Origin: a virus
Strand: one strand, 5' to 3'
Virus record (IMG/VR): IMGVR_UViG_3300027971_000239
Coordinates: 1 to 22,553 of that record
Length of the DNA: 22,553 bases
A model generated the notes under the pieces. The model worked only from the letters and a program-made list of their open reading frames with translations. It did not search any database and had not been told where the DNA came from. Of the stretch, positions 7,953 to 15,430 are shown one piece after another (positions within the stretch are counted from its first letter, which is position 1; each line of letters opens with the position of its first letter). The translations under genes and the position numbers were made by a program.

Positions 7953-8309
7953 TTACATCGAGCAATCGTCAATTGCATCGCGCGACAGCTTCGATTCCTT
8001 CCAGACGACCGGGTCTTCCCCCTGACGCTGCACCAGCCACGACGACGTGCCAGCGATATGGCTGATCAGCAGCCAGTGCATCCGCTTGCGAGCCGCCTGC
8101 TCCATCGCCTGCTTGCGGTGCGCCGACGTGATCGCTGCCGTGTTCTTGACCTCGACGAGCCATATCTTTCCGTCCGGGTCGCCAGCCAAGAAGTCGGCGA
8201 CGGCCGTCCCGGCATTCAGCTCGTGCACCTGCCAGTCGCGATCCGCGAACAGTCGCTGCGCCGTTTGCTGACCGCGCCTGCCCTTCGACCTTGCTGCCTT
8301 TCCACCCAT
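7953..8309 (-). CDS. Holliday-junction-resolvase-like PD-(D/E)XK nuclease
   Basis: 118 residues. The motif set is that of the Hjc/VRR-NUC-type PD-(D/E)XK fold: Glu30, Asp39 (AVADFLAG), then Glu53-Val-Lys55 (WLVEVKNT), followed by a helix with Gln67 (HRKQAME). It would cleave branched DNA made during phage replication or packaging, which fits its place immediately upstream of the terminase genes on the same strand. The frame is also open from an ATG at 8324, but GGAGGT (8321-8316) lies 6 nt before the ATG at 8309. The internal ATG is therefore the likely start and the first five codons of the longer form are leader. It could also be a restriction-type nuclease. Confidence 0.75.
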   Translation of the reverse strand: MGGKAARSKGRRGQQTAQRLFADRDWQVHELNAGTAVADFLAGDPDGKIWLVEVKNTAAITSAHRKQAMEQAARKRMHWLLISHIAGTSSWLVQRQGEDPVVWKESKLSRDAIDDCSM

Positions 8310-8440
8310 GCTCTTACCTCCCATGCCTCTGCGGCTTGCGTACAGCCTGCGTGAGGCGTTGTTTATCGTGCCTTGCTACGAGGGTAGCTTAGATTGCCTT
8401 TCAATCGATTCCAGAGGCTCCGACGATTCCAGCACCTTCC

Positions 8441-8544
8441 GACACGCGGACACGCGGGACACGCGGGTCCCCCTAAACTCCCAGATAAAATAAAATTCAC
8501 TTTGAACTCTAAGGAGGTCCGCGTGTCGCGCGTGTCCGCGTGTC
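8441..8544. other. Candidate replication origin: inverted triplets of GACACGCG around an AT-rich core
   Basis: The left arm (8441-8470) has three consecutive GACACGCG boxes starting at 8441, 8449 and 8458. The right arm (8516-8544) has three CGCGTGTC boxes, at 8520, 8529 and 8537. The arms form a nearly complete 29-30-bp inverted repeat around a 45-bp AT-rich stretch (8471-8515). Iterons plus an AT-rich unwinding element, beside a primase-helicase gene, is the layout of a phage or plasmid origin. The right arm contains the primase stop codon. An operator or a recombination site are alternatives. The rest of 8310-8440 shows no gene. Confidence 0.6.
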
Positions 8545-10948
8545 AGCGGAATGACTCGTTGCTACCTCTCATGACCTCTGACCTGATGCGTTCCGCTTCG
8601 ACGCCTTCCCACTTGTCGTGGTTGCGCAGGCTCCAGACCCGGTAGCGCTTAGAGCCGATCTCGATCGTTCGCCCCTTCCCTGACGAATCCCGAAGCACCT
8701 GGGCGCCGGCGTCTGTCATGGCGTGGCGCACGGCGTTGGCGGCGAGCTTCCCGCATTGCTCCTCGAGGTACTGGACGGCATCGGCTGGTGTGATCAGGTC
8801 GCTTCGCCAGTCCTCGATGAGCTGGTCGGCTGCACGCCTGACGCCTGACTTGCTGGCGTCGACGGCCACTGACTTAGCGGCGCTCATGGGCGGGCGCTCG
8901 CCGGGCTTGAAGGCTGAGATGTCGCGCACCCGCAGCCAGTGGGCGATCGCTGCGATGAATGCCGGGTCGGCCAGCGCCTGGTACAGCCGTTCGTAGTCGG
9001 CTGCTGGCCTCGGTGGCTCGTTGTGCACGACGACCCGCCAGCGCCGGTCGTTGTCGGCCATTGGGATCGCGTTCTCGTGGTTGCTGAACACGAGCCAGCG
9101 GCAGACGTTCTTCTCGAGCACGGTGCGCCCGTACTTGGGGTTGATAGCACGCACCTCGGCGTTCAGGAGTGACTTGAGCCTGTTGATGTGCCGGTAGCCG
9201 GCCTCGCCGCCTTCCTGGATCTCGTCGACCATCGCCAGCATGGCCTCGGAGAGCTGGCCGTTGAATTGCGACTCCAGCAGGGACGCCAGGTCGACGTTGG
9301 GTGCGACGTGCCCACGCCAGACGCGGGCCAGGACAGACGCCAGCCAGTTGCGCCCGGTGCCGGTGTGGCGAGCGATCATGAGCCAGCCGAAGTGCGGCAG
9401 CACGCCGGGCTGCTGCTCGATGTGGGCGAGCCAGTCGAGGAAGACTGCGCGCTCGGTCTCGTCGGCGATCAGGTACGCGACGTGCTCAAGGAACACGCCG
9501 ACCGCCAGGGCCGAGTTGGCTACGGGTGCCCGCTTGAAGTCGCGCCAGGTGTTGATCGATGGGTGCCCTTCCGGTCCCATGCAAAAGACGTCCTCGCCCG
9601 GCATGAAGGTGCGCCGTGCGACCGTAAGCCGTGACGGGTCGGCCAGCCAGCCGTTGATGGCCGGGCGCATCTTCTTGCCGTCGGCTGAGGCTGTGACGCT
9701 GGCTGCGAACGTGTTGCGGGCGTCGGACAGTGGCAGGGAGAGCCTTGGGTTGTCCAGTGCGCAGACCTGGGAGCCGTCCTGCACGAAGACCAGCTTGCGC
9801 AGCATGTCGTCTTGGCTCATGACCGTAGGCAGCGGGTCGATGCTGAGCCGCTGGATGTCGGCGTTGGCGTCTTTCTGTTCCTGCCGGCGGGCTTGTCTGA
9901 GGGCGTTTGCCGTGGCCTGGGACTTCGAGGCGCGTGCGTCTGTGGTGACCTGCGCCTCAAACGCCCCAAAGCCGTCAGGCGGCTCCCATCCTGATTCTCT
10001 GGCCGTCATCTTGAGCGTTCCCAGTGTCACCCCGCCGGGCTTGTCGGTGAAGCTGCGCCACTTGTAGAAGAAGTCGCGCTCGTTGTGCTTGGGGCTGGTG
10101 GCTGACCATGCGGACACGGTCTCGAATGAGCCACCGGAACTCTTGGCGGCCATGCAGATGCGCAGCCAGTCGTCGTAGCCCAGGTCGGCGTTGACGATAT
10201 GGCGCAGCATCTCCTCGACCTGGTTGTCCGCGACCTTCTCGTGCGCGGTCATCGGGCGCTCGACCTCGACCTCATGCGAATCGACCGGGGTCTCGATGCC
10301 CGCCGACGCCAGGAGTTCGCGCAGGGACCGCACGCCAATCAGGTTCCCGCTGATCTCGGTGCCTGTCAGCATGACGCTGGTGCGTCTGGAGCGTGGCATC
10401 CCGAAGATTTCGATCTCTTGGCCGTTGCCCAGGTCGATCTTGGGCGGCATGGTGGCGTCTGCTGGCGCCATGACCCAGATGTGCGCGCCCTTCAGCGAGT
10501 GGGACCGCTCGTACAGGTGCCCTGCGGCCTTGGCGATCTCGATCAAGCGCTTGATGCGGATATCGGCCGGGCCGCCTGAGCGCTTCATGTCAAGGTCGAT
10601 GCCAACCAGGACCAATCCTCGTTGCTCGATGGGGCGGTGCATGACGACGCCCCAGTAATCACCTGGCGGGGCCTTGCCGACCATCACCGCTACCGCGTTC
10701 AGCAAATCGCTCAACGGCGTGCCGGCCGAGACGCCGCTGGCCTTGATTGACTGCGGCACCTTGTCCATCTCGCCCGGCTTGTTGGCTTTCGGCGCCAGCC
10801 TGAAGCCGCAGAACATCGCATCTGCGGCGAGCTTGGCGATTGCAAGCGCCGTGGCGTATGAGGCCGTTGTGGCCTTGCCTGGGAAGGCAGCTTCCATCGT
10901 AGAATCCATGTGTTGATCGCGGCTGTACCCGCGTTTAGCATTGCTCAC
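8543..10948 (-). CDS. Primase-helicase (AEP-like primase, PriCT-2, SF3-like ATPase)
   Basis: 801 residues. N-terminal primase-polymerase features: GIDLDMK with Asp118/Asp120, SLKGAHIWV (His156) and EIEIFG (178-183). A PriCT-2-type domain covers about 244-320. The C-terminal helicase has a Walker A-like RHTGTGRNW (527-535), Walker B LAMVDE (571-576) and a sensor strand FSNHENAIP (621-629). Arg replaces the usual Lys in the P-loop. It should unwind and prime phage DNA at a nearby origin. It follows the Cro-like gene by 28 nt in the leftward early operon. The GTG at 10948 lacks a properly spaced Shine-Dalgarno. An ATG at 10909 (788 residues) is an equally plausible start. Confidence 0.85.
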   Translation of the reverse strand: MSNAKRGYSRDQHMDSTMEAAFPGKATTASYATALAIAKLAADAMFCGFRLAPKANKPGEMDKVPQSIKASGVSAGTPLSDLLNAVAVMVGKAPPGDYWGVVMHRPIEQRGLVLVGIDLDMKRSGGPADIRIKRLIEIAKAAGHLYERSHSLKGAHIWVMAPADATMPPKIDLGNGQEIEIFGMPRSRRTSVMLTGTEISGNLIGVRSLRELLASAGIETPVDSHEVEVERPMTAHEKVADNQVEEMLRHIVNADLGYDDWLRICMAAKSSGGSFETVSAWSATSPKHNERDFFYKWRSFTDKPGGVTLGTLKMTARESGWEPPDGFGAFEAQVTTDARASKSQATANALRQARRQEQKDANADIQRLSIDPLPTVMSQDDMLRKLVFVQDGSQVCALDNPRLSLPLSDARNTFAASVTASADGKKMRPAINGWLADPSRLTVARRTFMPGEDVFCMGPEGHPSINTWRDFKRAPVANSALAVGVFLEHVAYLIADETERAVFLDWLAHIEQQPGVLPHFGWLMIARHTGTGRNWLASVLARVWRGHVAPNVDLASLLESQFNGQLSEAMLAMVDEIQEGGEAGYRHINRLKSLLNAEVRAINPKYGRTVLEKNVCRWLVFSNHENAIPMADNDRRWRVVVHNEPPRPAADYERLYQALADPAFIAAIAHWLRVRDISAFKPGERPPMSAAKSVAVDASKSGVRRAADQLIEDWRSDLITPADAVQYLEEQCGKLAANAVRHAMTDAGAQVLRDSSGKGRTIEIGSKRYRVWSLRNHDKWEGVEAERIRSEVMRGSNESFR

Positions 10949-10976
10949 CCTTGCAGGCGAACGGAAGCGGGCCGGC

Positions 10977-11240
10977 TCATGCCGGCTCGCGACTCATCGG
11001 TCGGTAAACCCTCAGGCCTACAAAGAGGTGCGGCACCAGCCGCTCACGCTGAACCCCGGTCGCCCGCTCGATCTCCACCGCCATCGCTGGCGAGATCCCC
11101 TTTGCACCCGTGACCCACGCACTGACGGCCTGGCGCGTCACGTCAAGCGCTTCAGCTAAGGCCGACTGGTTGCCGGCGATCTCGATTGCCTCTTGCAAAG
11201 CCTCAAGGGCAAGCCGCTGTTGAGTGTCAGAAATCGACAT
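10977..11240 (-). CDS. Cro/YdaS-like transcriptional regulator
   Basis: 87 residues. A single helix-turn-helix occupies about 24-45 (NQSALAEALDVTRQAVSAW), followed by GAKGISPAMAVEIERATGV, the arrangement of YdaS/Cro-type phage repressors. It is divergent from the CI-like gene across a 161-bp region rich in TGTCA half-sites. It is also the first gene of the leftward operon leading to the primase-helicase, so it most likely plays the Cro role: repressing CI and tuning early transcription during lytic growth. The ATG at 11240 is preceded by GGACAG. No toxin partner is visible next to it, so a toxin-antitoxin role is unlikely. Confidence 0.8.
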   Translation of the reverse strand: MSISDTQQRLALEALQEAIEIAGNQSALAEALDVTRQAVSAWVTGAKGISPAMAVEIERATGVQRERLVPHLFVGLRVYRPMSREPA

Positions 11241-11401
11241 TTTCGCTGTCCAAAAAGCGAACGATGACAGTAGCGCTTATCCACAGTCAACTCCCCGAAG
11301 CACTCCTGTCAGAGATAGCCTGGCTGTCACCGTTTGTCGGTTGACAACCACAGGTTGCAGATGCACAGTCACTGCTCACCAAATAAGCAGACGGCGGCAT
11401 C
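11241..11401. promoter_or_regulatory. Immunity (cI/cro) operator-promoter region
   Basis: This divergent spacer between the two regulators has a dyad TTGTC-GGTT-GACAA (11335-11346 core) and separate TGACAG/CTGTCA half-sites near 11266, 11306 and 11323. TTGACA at 11341-11346 with CACAGT 17 bp later (3/6) may be the CI promoter. Leftward, TTGACT (11290-11285) is a possible -35 for the Cro gene, with no clear -10. The half-sites match those in the operator at 11928-11943, suggesting one repressor acts at both places. Confidence 0.55.
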
Positions 11402-11854
11402 ATGGCTAGCATCACCCCACTCGAGCGCGAGGCACTCGCGCGACGCATCAGAGACGCCCGGATTGACGCTCGGCTGACGCAGGCGGGGCTCGCAAAGCGT
11501 CTGGGCATCACCCGTTCAGCGGTCAGTCAGTTCGAGTCCGGGCGCAACCAGCCTGAAATCAAGAACTTGCACGCGATTGCTGCGGTGACTGACAAGCCCT
11601 TGAACTGGTTCATGATTGCCGACGATCAGACCGCGATGCGGGCAGCAGACGGTGCGCTGTCTGATGCGGCCGTGACGGCCTTGCGCGCCCTGCCCCCGCT
11701 GGTGCTGGCGGTGTTTGAGCGCGAGATCCTGCGGGCGCATGCCTACGTCGCGGCCCTGCCCGCGTACCTGTCCAGCATTCCCTTGCCGCCCGCTGGCCCT
11801 GCCAGGGATGCGTTGCTGGATCAGGTCAAGGCCGACATGGCGTCACTGCGCTGA
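11402..11854 (+). CDS. CI-like repressor, XRE helix-turn-helix, lacking a peptidase domain
   Basis: 150 residues. The XRE domain spans about 12-68 (RRIRDARIDARLTQAGLAKRLG, then SAVSQFESGRNQPEI), with recognition helix near 38-46. The remaining 80 residues are Ala/Leu/Pro-rich and show no LexA-type Ser/Lys autocleavage site, so induction would need another route (for example an antirepressor or loss of oligomerisation). As the divergent partner of the Cro-like gene it is the probable lysogeny repressor. A strong intrinsic terminator follows 24 bp after the stop, isolating it from the rightward early genes. The ribosome binding site is weak. Confidence 0.8.
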   Translation: MASITPLEREALARRIRDARIDARLTQAGLAKRLGITRSAVSQFESGRNQPEIKNLHAIAAVTDKPLNWFMIADDQTAMRAADGALSDAAVTALRALPPLVLAVFEREILRAHAYVAALPAYLSSIPLPPAGPARDALLDQVKADMASLR

Positions 11855-11878
11855 CGTATTGCCGACGAGCGGCGACCA

Positions 11879-11905
11879 GACACGCACCCCGCGTGTCATT
11901 TTTTT
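11879..11905 (+). terminator. Intrinsic terminator after the CI-like gene
   Basis: GACACGC (11879-11885), loop ACCCC, and GCGTGTC (11891-11897) form a perfect 7-bp GC-rich stem, followed by ATTTTTTT. This is a textbook rho-independent terminator. Confidence 0.9.
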
Positions 11906-11919
11906 GCCATCTTTGGCAA
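11904..11919. other. Small palindrome after the terminator
   Basis: TTGCCA and TGGCAA are separated by TCTT, giving a perfect 6-bp dyad between the terminator T-run and the rightward promoter. It could be a regulator site or a secondary hairpin. No partner is evident. Confidence 0.35.
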
Positions 11920-11926
11920 TTACAGC

Positions 11927-11955
11927 TTGACATCTAGCTGTCATCAATCCACCAT
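11927..11955 (+). promoter_or_regulatory. Rightward early promoter with operator over the -35
   Basis: TTGACA (11927-11932, perfect -35) is followed 17 bp later by CACCAT (3/6). Overlapping it, TGACA (11928-11932) and TGTCA (11938-11942) form a dyad with a CTAG centre, 14 of 16 positions symmetric. The same half-sites occur in the cI/cro spacer, so CI or Cro probably represses this promoter in the lysogen. Confidence 0.55.
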
Positions 11956-12057
11956 TCGTCCATGCCGTACAGCTTAGCTGACCAGCTAATCATTTCGGGT
12001 CGGTTGATAGCCGGGTCAGATGGCCGTCAAATGGTTAATTCTTTCGGAGTGGGTGGA

Positions 12058-12258
12058 ATGGTTGACGTGGTCGTAATTGAGCATCCGTATGAAAAATGGC
12101 ACGACTGTTATACGGTCGTGCCGACCACAGAGGCTGGCGAGCGGATCGCCGCCACCGTTTCTGGCGAGCGCAAGCGCATTGGGTTGCGCGAGTATTTGAC
12201 GCTGCAAGCGATTGCGGCGCTCGACGGCCTTGAGGTCCGTCAAGTCACGGCGCACTGA
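12058..12258 (+). CDS. Small early protein of unknown function
   Basis: 66 residues from the ATG at 12058: a beta-rich start (MVDVVVIEHPYEKWHDCYTVV) and a helical, Arg/Glu/Leu-rich end. I chose this ATG because GGAG lies 8 nt upstream. The frame is open back to an ATG at 11962 (98 residues), but no ribosome binding site precedes that codon and it would sit at the predicted transcription start. It is the first gene after the rightward operator-promoter, so it should be repressor-controlled and expressed early. It overlaps the next frame. No family recognised. Confidence 0.5.
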   Translation: MVDVVVIEHPYEKWHDCYTVVPTTEAGERIAATVSGERKRIGLREYLTLQAIAALDGLEVRQVTAH

Positions 12259-12802
12259 GGATCTCCTCGACTGGTCGACCTTCAAGGACGACCTGCCGTG
12301 GGAGCAGCCGCTCAAGCGCGAGCGCAAGAGTAAGGGCCGTGCGCCTGCGAAGCGCACGATCTTGGAGCAGTTGGAGTCGCCAGCAGTGGCGGCATTTTTT
12401 TCGGCTGATGTAGTTAGCACTGCTAACCAGTCGGCCAGCGTTGATGGAGAGGTACTGATGGACGAACTCACTCGATTGCTTGCAGCAGTCAAGGCAGCGA
12501 ACGAGGCGCAGGCCGCGATGGCGGCAGCGCTTGAAGCATTTAGCAAGCGTGTCGGCCTGGTCGACACGCTGACAGCTTTCCCGGACCCGCCGCTTGAGGA
12601 GCGCGGCACGCCCCCGCCGACAGTGGGTGCGCTGCGTATTGCGCTGTCTGGTGCGGCCGAGCGCCACGGCAAGGACGCGATCAAGGCGATCGTGCTGGCC
12701 GAGGCTGATGGCAAGCCGATCGGCGAGATGAGCGAAGACCAGCGACTGATGGTGCTGATCGCAATCAATGCGGCCGACGCGCTGAAGGCCGTCAATGGCT
12801 AA
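12212..12802 (+). CDS. Phage early protein of unknown function, start uncertain
   Basis: 196 residues if begun at the TTG at 12212. The C-terminal 60 residues (GALRIALSGAAERHGKDAIKAI, then a short loop and helix) resemble a short helical domain often seen at the end of phage recombination-module proteins. That is a resemblance only. An ATG at 12458 has GGAGAGG 5 nt upstream and gives a 115-residue product beginning MDELTRLLAAVKAANEAQ. The upstream stretch (DDLPWEQPLKRERKSKGRAP) also looks like protein, so the longer form, possibly coupled to the preceding gene, cannot be excluded. The hairpin GTTAGC/GCTAAC at 12413-12427 precedes the internal start. Its stop overlaps the next ATG by 8 nt. Confidence 0.6.
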   Translation: MRRSTALRSVKSRRTEDLLDWSTFKDDLPWEQPLKRERKSKGRAPAKRTILEQLESPAVAAFFSADVVSTANQSASVDGEVLMDELTRLLAAVKAANEAQAAMAAALEAFSKRVGLVDTLTAFPDPPLEERGTPPPTVGALRIALSGAAERHGKDAIKAIVLAEADGKPIGEMSEDQRLMVLIAINAADALKAVNG

Positions 12803-13847
12803 GCACTCTAAGTTCAGCCCGTCCGGCGCTTCCCGTTGGATTCGCTGCCCGGCCAGCATCCGGCTCTCCGAAGGCTTTCAGGACACGACGAACCCGGCCA
12901 GCCAGCGCGGAACCGACATCCATGCTCAGGCCGAGCACGTCTTGCTTGGCGAGGACGGCCCCGGCCCCTTCCCGGAACACCAGGAATATGCGGTCAGCTA
13001 CGCCGATTACGTGAGCGCGCTGATCGGCGAGGACGACGAACTGTATGTCGAGAAGTGCCTGAGCTTTAAGACCTGGGCGCCTGAGGGTTTCGGCACGGCC
13101 GACGTCGTGATCGTCCCGCGTGTCACAGGCGTGGCTCGCATCGTCGACTTGAAGACCGGGCGCATCCCGGTATCGGCGACAACCGAGCAACTCTTGGTCT
13201 ATGCCTGCGCACTGCTGGAGACGTTCCCCGACCGGATGATCACCTCGGTTGAGGTGCATGTCTGGCAGAACGGTCGCACCGACAAAATTTCGTATTGCCG
13301 GGTCGAGCTGCTCGAGTTCGCGGTCAAGGTTCTGGCGCCTGCCGCGAAGGCTGCCCTAGACCCAGAGACGCGTCCAGTTCCCGGAGCTGAGCAATGCACC
13401 TGGTGCAAGGCCAGGTTCACGTGCACGGCGCGTGCAATTGATGCGCTGCAAGGTGCGGGCGAGTTGATGGGTAGTGCAGACCTGGCTCGCGTGCTGCCGG
13501 TCGCCAAGAAGTTCGACTCGTGGCTGAAAGATCTTGAGTCGGTCGCAATGGACCGACTGGTCAACGGTGGCTCGATCGCTGGTTACAAGCTGGTCGAGGG
13601 CCAGACCCGCAGGCGTTGGCGCGATGACGCACTGGAGATGATTGAGCAGGCCGGCATGGCTGACCTGCTGACCGAGCGAAAGCTCGTGACTGTCACTGCT
13701 GCCGAGAAGTTGCTCGGCAAGCGTGAAGCCGCACCGCTTATGGATGCGGCGACTGAACGTCCAGCCGGCTCGCCCGTGCTGGTAACTGAAGACGACCCAA
13801 GGCCCGGCATTGCGGCAGGCGGTCACAACCTGGAAGACTTCACATGA
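12795..13847 (+). CDS. DUF2800 Cas4/RecB-like exonuclease with Fe-S motif
   Basis: 350 residues. The order of motifs matches the RecB/Cas4-type PD-(D/E)XK nucleases annotated DUF2800: SGASRWIRCPAS near the N-terminus, RGTDIHAQAE (His43), FGTADVV (Asp103), IVDLKTGR (Asp118, Lys120) and EQLLVYA (Gln132). Cys18 plus CTWCKARFTC (Cys201, Cys204, Cys210) is the four-cysteine pattern that holds a 4Fe-4S cluster in Cas4 and AddB. It should resect DNA ends for phage recombination. The next gene, a ssDNA-binding protein, starts at an ATGA overlap, so the two are translated together. The C-terminal third is variable. Confidence 0.88.
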   Translation: MAKHSKFSPSGASRWIRCPASIRLSEGFQDTTNPASQRGTDIHAQAEHVLLGEDGPGPFPEHQEYAVSYADYVSALIGEDDELYVEKCLSFKTWAPEGFGTADVVIVPRVTGVARIVDLKTGRIPVSATTEQLLVYACALLETFPDRMITSVEVHVWQNGRTDKISYCRVELLEFAVKVLAPAAKAALDPETRPVPGAEQCTWCKARFTCTARAIDALQGAGELMGSADLARVLPVAKKFDSWLKDLESVAMDRLVNGGSIAGYKLVEGQTRRRWRDDALEMIEQAGMADLLTERKLVTVTAAEKLLGKREAAPLMDAATERPAGSPVLVTEDDPRPGIAAGGHNLEDFT

Positions 13848-14428
13848 AACTCACACTTAAATCGACAGACCAGCACCCGATCATCCTCGGCTCGTTTCCA
13901 GACCTGTGGCGCCCCGGCGAGTTCAAGGGCGAGCCGACTAACTACAGCGTGCAGTTGCTGATCCCGAAGGGCTCGCCAGCGCTGGCCGAGCTTGAGGCGG
14001 CGATCAAGTCGTTTGCCAAGGACCAGTGGGGCGACGCCGCGAAGATGGCTGTCGAGAAGCAAAACGCCAGCAATACGAAGGTCTTGCGCGATGGCGACGG
14101 CATTGACGGCATGACCGCCAGCGGCTCGGCTAAGCCTGGCTGGGCCGGCCACATGCGGATCAAGGCGTCAAGCAAGTTCGCACCGAAGGTCGTGGACCGT
14201 GCGTTGCAGGAGCTGACCGAGGCGAGCGGCAAGCCGTATGCAGGATGCGCCGTCAGTGCGCAGATCGAGCTGTACGCCTTCAAGGACAAGAAGGAGATGG
14301 GCACCCGCCTGTCAGCCGTCCAGTTCTACGCAGACGGCGAGCCGTTTGCAGGCGGCGCCGGTGGTGGCGTTGACCTTGATGCGTTTGGGCCTGCGGTTGT
14401 GGTGGCAGCCGACAGCGACTGGGGTTGA
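13844..14428 (+). CDS. DUF2815 phage single-stranded DNA-binding protein
   Basis: 194 residues. The beta-rich opening (KLTLKSTDQHPIILGSFPDLWRP) and the segments NYSVQLLIPKGSP, AGHMRIKASSKFAPKVVD and AGCAVSAQIELYAF are characteristic of DUF2815, a family with an OB-fold related to phage ssDNA-binding proteins of the T7 gp2.5/Enc34 type. It would coat ssDNA produced by the adjacent DUF2800 nuclease or at the replication fork. The C-terminus is acidic (ending ADSDWG), like other phage SSBs that recruit partners through acidic tails. It starts at an ATGA overlap with the nuclease gene. Confidence 0.88.
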   Translation: MKLTLKSTDQHPIILGSFPDLWRPGEFKGEPTNYSVQLLIPKGSPALAELEAAIKSFAKDQWGDAAKMAVEKQNASNTKVLRDGDGIDGMTASGSAKPGWAGHMRIKASSKFAPKVVDRALQELTEASGKPYAGCAVSAQIELYAFKDKKEMGTRLSAVQFYADGEPFAGGAGGGVDLDAFGPAVVVAADSDWG

Positions 14429-14509
14429 GCCAGGCCACCGTGCTGAACGGAGCCAGCCTGGGCGTCGTTACCAGACTCATGCCTCTCCGCGACGTGACCA
14501 GGCCGCTTT

Positions 14510-14531
14510 GCCGGTGGGCGTTATCACCGGC
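14510..14531 (+). other. Stable hairpin in the spacer after the SSB gene
   Basis: GCCGGTG (14510-14516) and CACCGGC (14525-14531) form a perfect 7-bp stem with an 8-nt loop. The following ACCTAATTCTT is too poor in T for a confident terminator. It may stabilise or process the mRNA 27 nt before the next start. The remaining spacer 14429-14509 shows nothing else. Confidence 0.4.
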
Positions 14532-14557
14532 ACCTAATTCTTGATTGGAGAGATTCG

Positions 14558-14767
14558 ATGAAACAGCAAGACAGATTCAGGCGCTCCACGACCACGGGTT
14601 ATGTGGGCGCACCAGGCAACTGGACCGGCACGCCCCGGACCTTTACCGATCGCTGGTCGGCGATTCACCAGGAAGAGCAGAACCGCCTGCCGACGGGGAT
14701 CATCGTCGGCTCACTGCTCGGGGCGGCGGCCTGGCTGTCGCTCGTGCTGCTTGTGCTGAGCTGGTGA
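14558..14767 (+). CDS. Small single-span membrane protein
   Basis: 69 residues. The N-terminal 45 are polar and Arg/Thr-rich (MKQQDRFRRSTTTGYVG). The C-terminal 22 (IIVGSLLGAAAWLSLVLLVLSW) form one hydrophobic helix ending at the stop, a tail-anchor-like layout. The ATG has GGAGAG 8 nt upstream. It lies between the SSB and an unknown protein in the early operon, well away from visible lysis genes, so a holin role is doubtful. A membrane-located exclusion or host-takeover function is equally possible. No family recognised. Confidence 0.6.
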   Translation: MKQQDRFRRSTTTGYVGAPGNWTGTPRTFTDRWSAIHQEEQNRLPTGIIVGSLLGAAAWLSLVLLVLSW

Positions 14768-14830
14768 GACAGCAGGGCTTACTTTTAAGACATCAGTGAT
14801 TTCAACAAATACCGAGAGAGAGAACAAATC

Positions 14831-15430
14831 ATGACCATGCAAACAGCCCGCGTTGTCGTTAAAGGCATCGCACCCTTGCTTACGAACAACCCGCAGACGG
14901 TTGATCGATTCAATACCTACGCCCGCAAGATGAAGGCCATCAACGACAAGAAGACCCGTCGCACTGATGACGATTACCTCGAACTGCGCGACCTTGAACT
15001 GGCGTCGAAGATTTACTTCGATGACGAGATCGGCGCATACATCCCGTCGACATGGGTCAGCGAAGGCATTGCTGGCAGTGCGTTCTCAACGATCAAGGTC
15101 GGTCGCGACAAGATTCGCGGCAGCCTGTTCGTGATCGACCAGAAGATCAAGCTCGAATATCAGGACATGGGCAAGGTCAAGGCGGCGGCAGACATCATCG
15201 CTAACCCGCAATTCCGGCACACGATCGCGCTGCCGCAGGGTCAGGTTCGCGTCGTCAAGTGCTTCCCGATCTTCCACAAGTGGTCGTTCACCGCGAACGT
15301 CGAATTCGACGACTCGGTGCTGGATCGTCAGATGCTCACGCGCGTCTGCCAGTCGGCCGGCAAGTACGTCGGATTCGGCGACCTGCGCCCGACGTTTGGT
15401 CGCGCAGAAGTCGAGGTGAAGAATGGCTGA
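14831..15430 (+). CDS. Conserved-looking early phage protein; RAMP/Cas7-like fold possible but unproven
   Basis: 199 residues. It begins with a beta-strand/turn (ARVVVKGIAPLLTNNPQTVD), has a basic helical stretch (25-45), a central KIRGSLFV strand, and ends with a Gly-rich motif, KYVGFGDLRPTFGRAEVEV. The alternation of strands and Gly-rich loops reminds me of RAMP-type RNA-binding proteins, but this is an impression from sequence style. GAGAGAGA precedes the ATG. It overlaps the next gene by 8 nt, and the unusual structured array lies just downstream of that gene, so an RNA-binding role is worth testing. It could instead be a recombination accessory protein. Confidence 0.65.
   Translation: MTMQTARVVVKGIAPLLTNNPQTVDRFNTYARKMKAINDKKTRRTDDDYLELRDLELASKIYFDDEIGAYIPSTWVSEGIAGSAFSTIKVGRDKIRGSLFVIDQKIKLEYQDMGKVKAAADIIANPQFRHTIALPQGQVRVVKCFPIFHKWSFTANVEFDDSVLDRQMLTRVCQSAGKYVGFGDLRPTFGRAEVEVKNG

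Noticed and set aside
12245-12859. A 204-residue minus-strand open frame opposite the early genes
   Set aside because: It is antisense to frames with better start signals and coupling, and Arg/Cys-rich with no motif.
14558-14767. A holin assignment for the small membrane protein
   Set aside because: It is in the early replication operon with one C-terminal membrane helix and no endolysin or spanin nearby, so only 'membrane protein' is supported.
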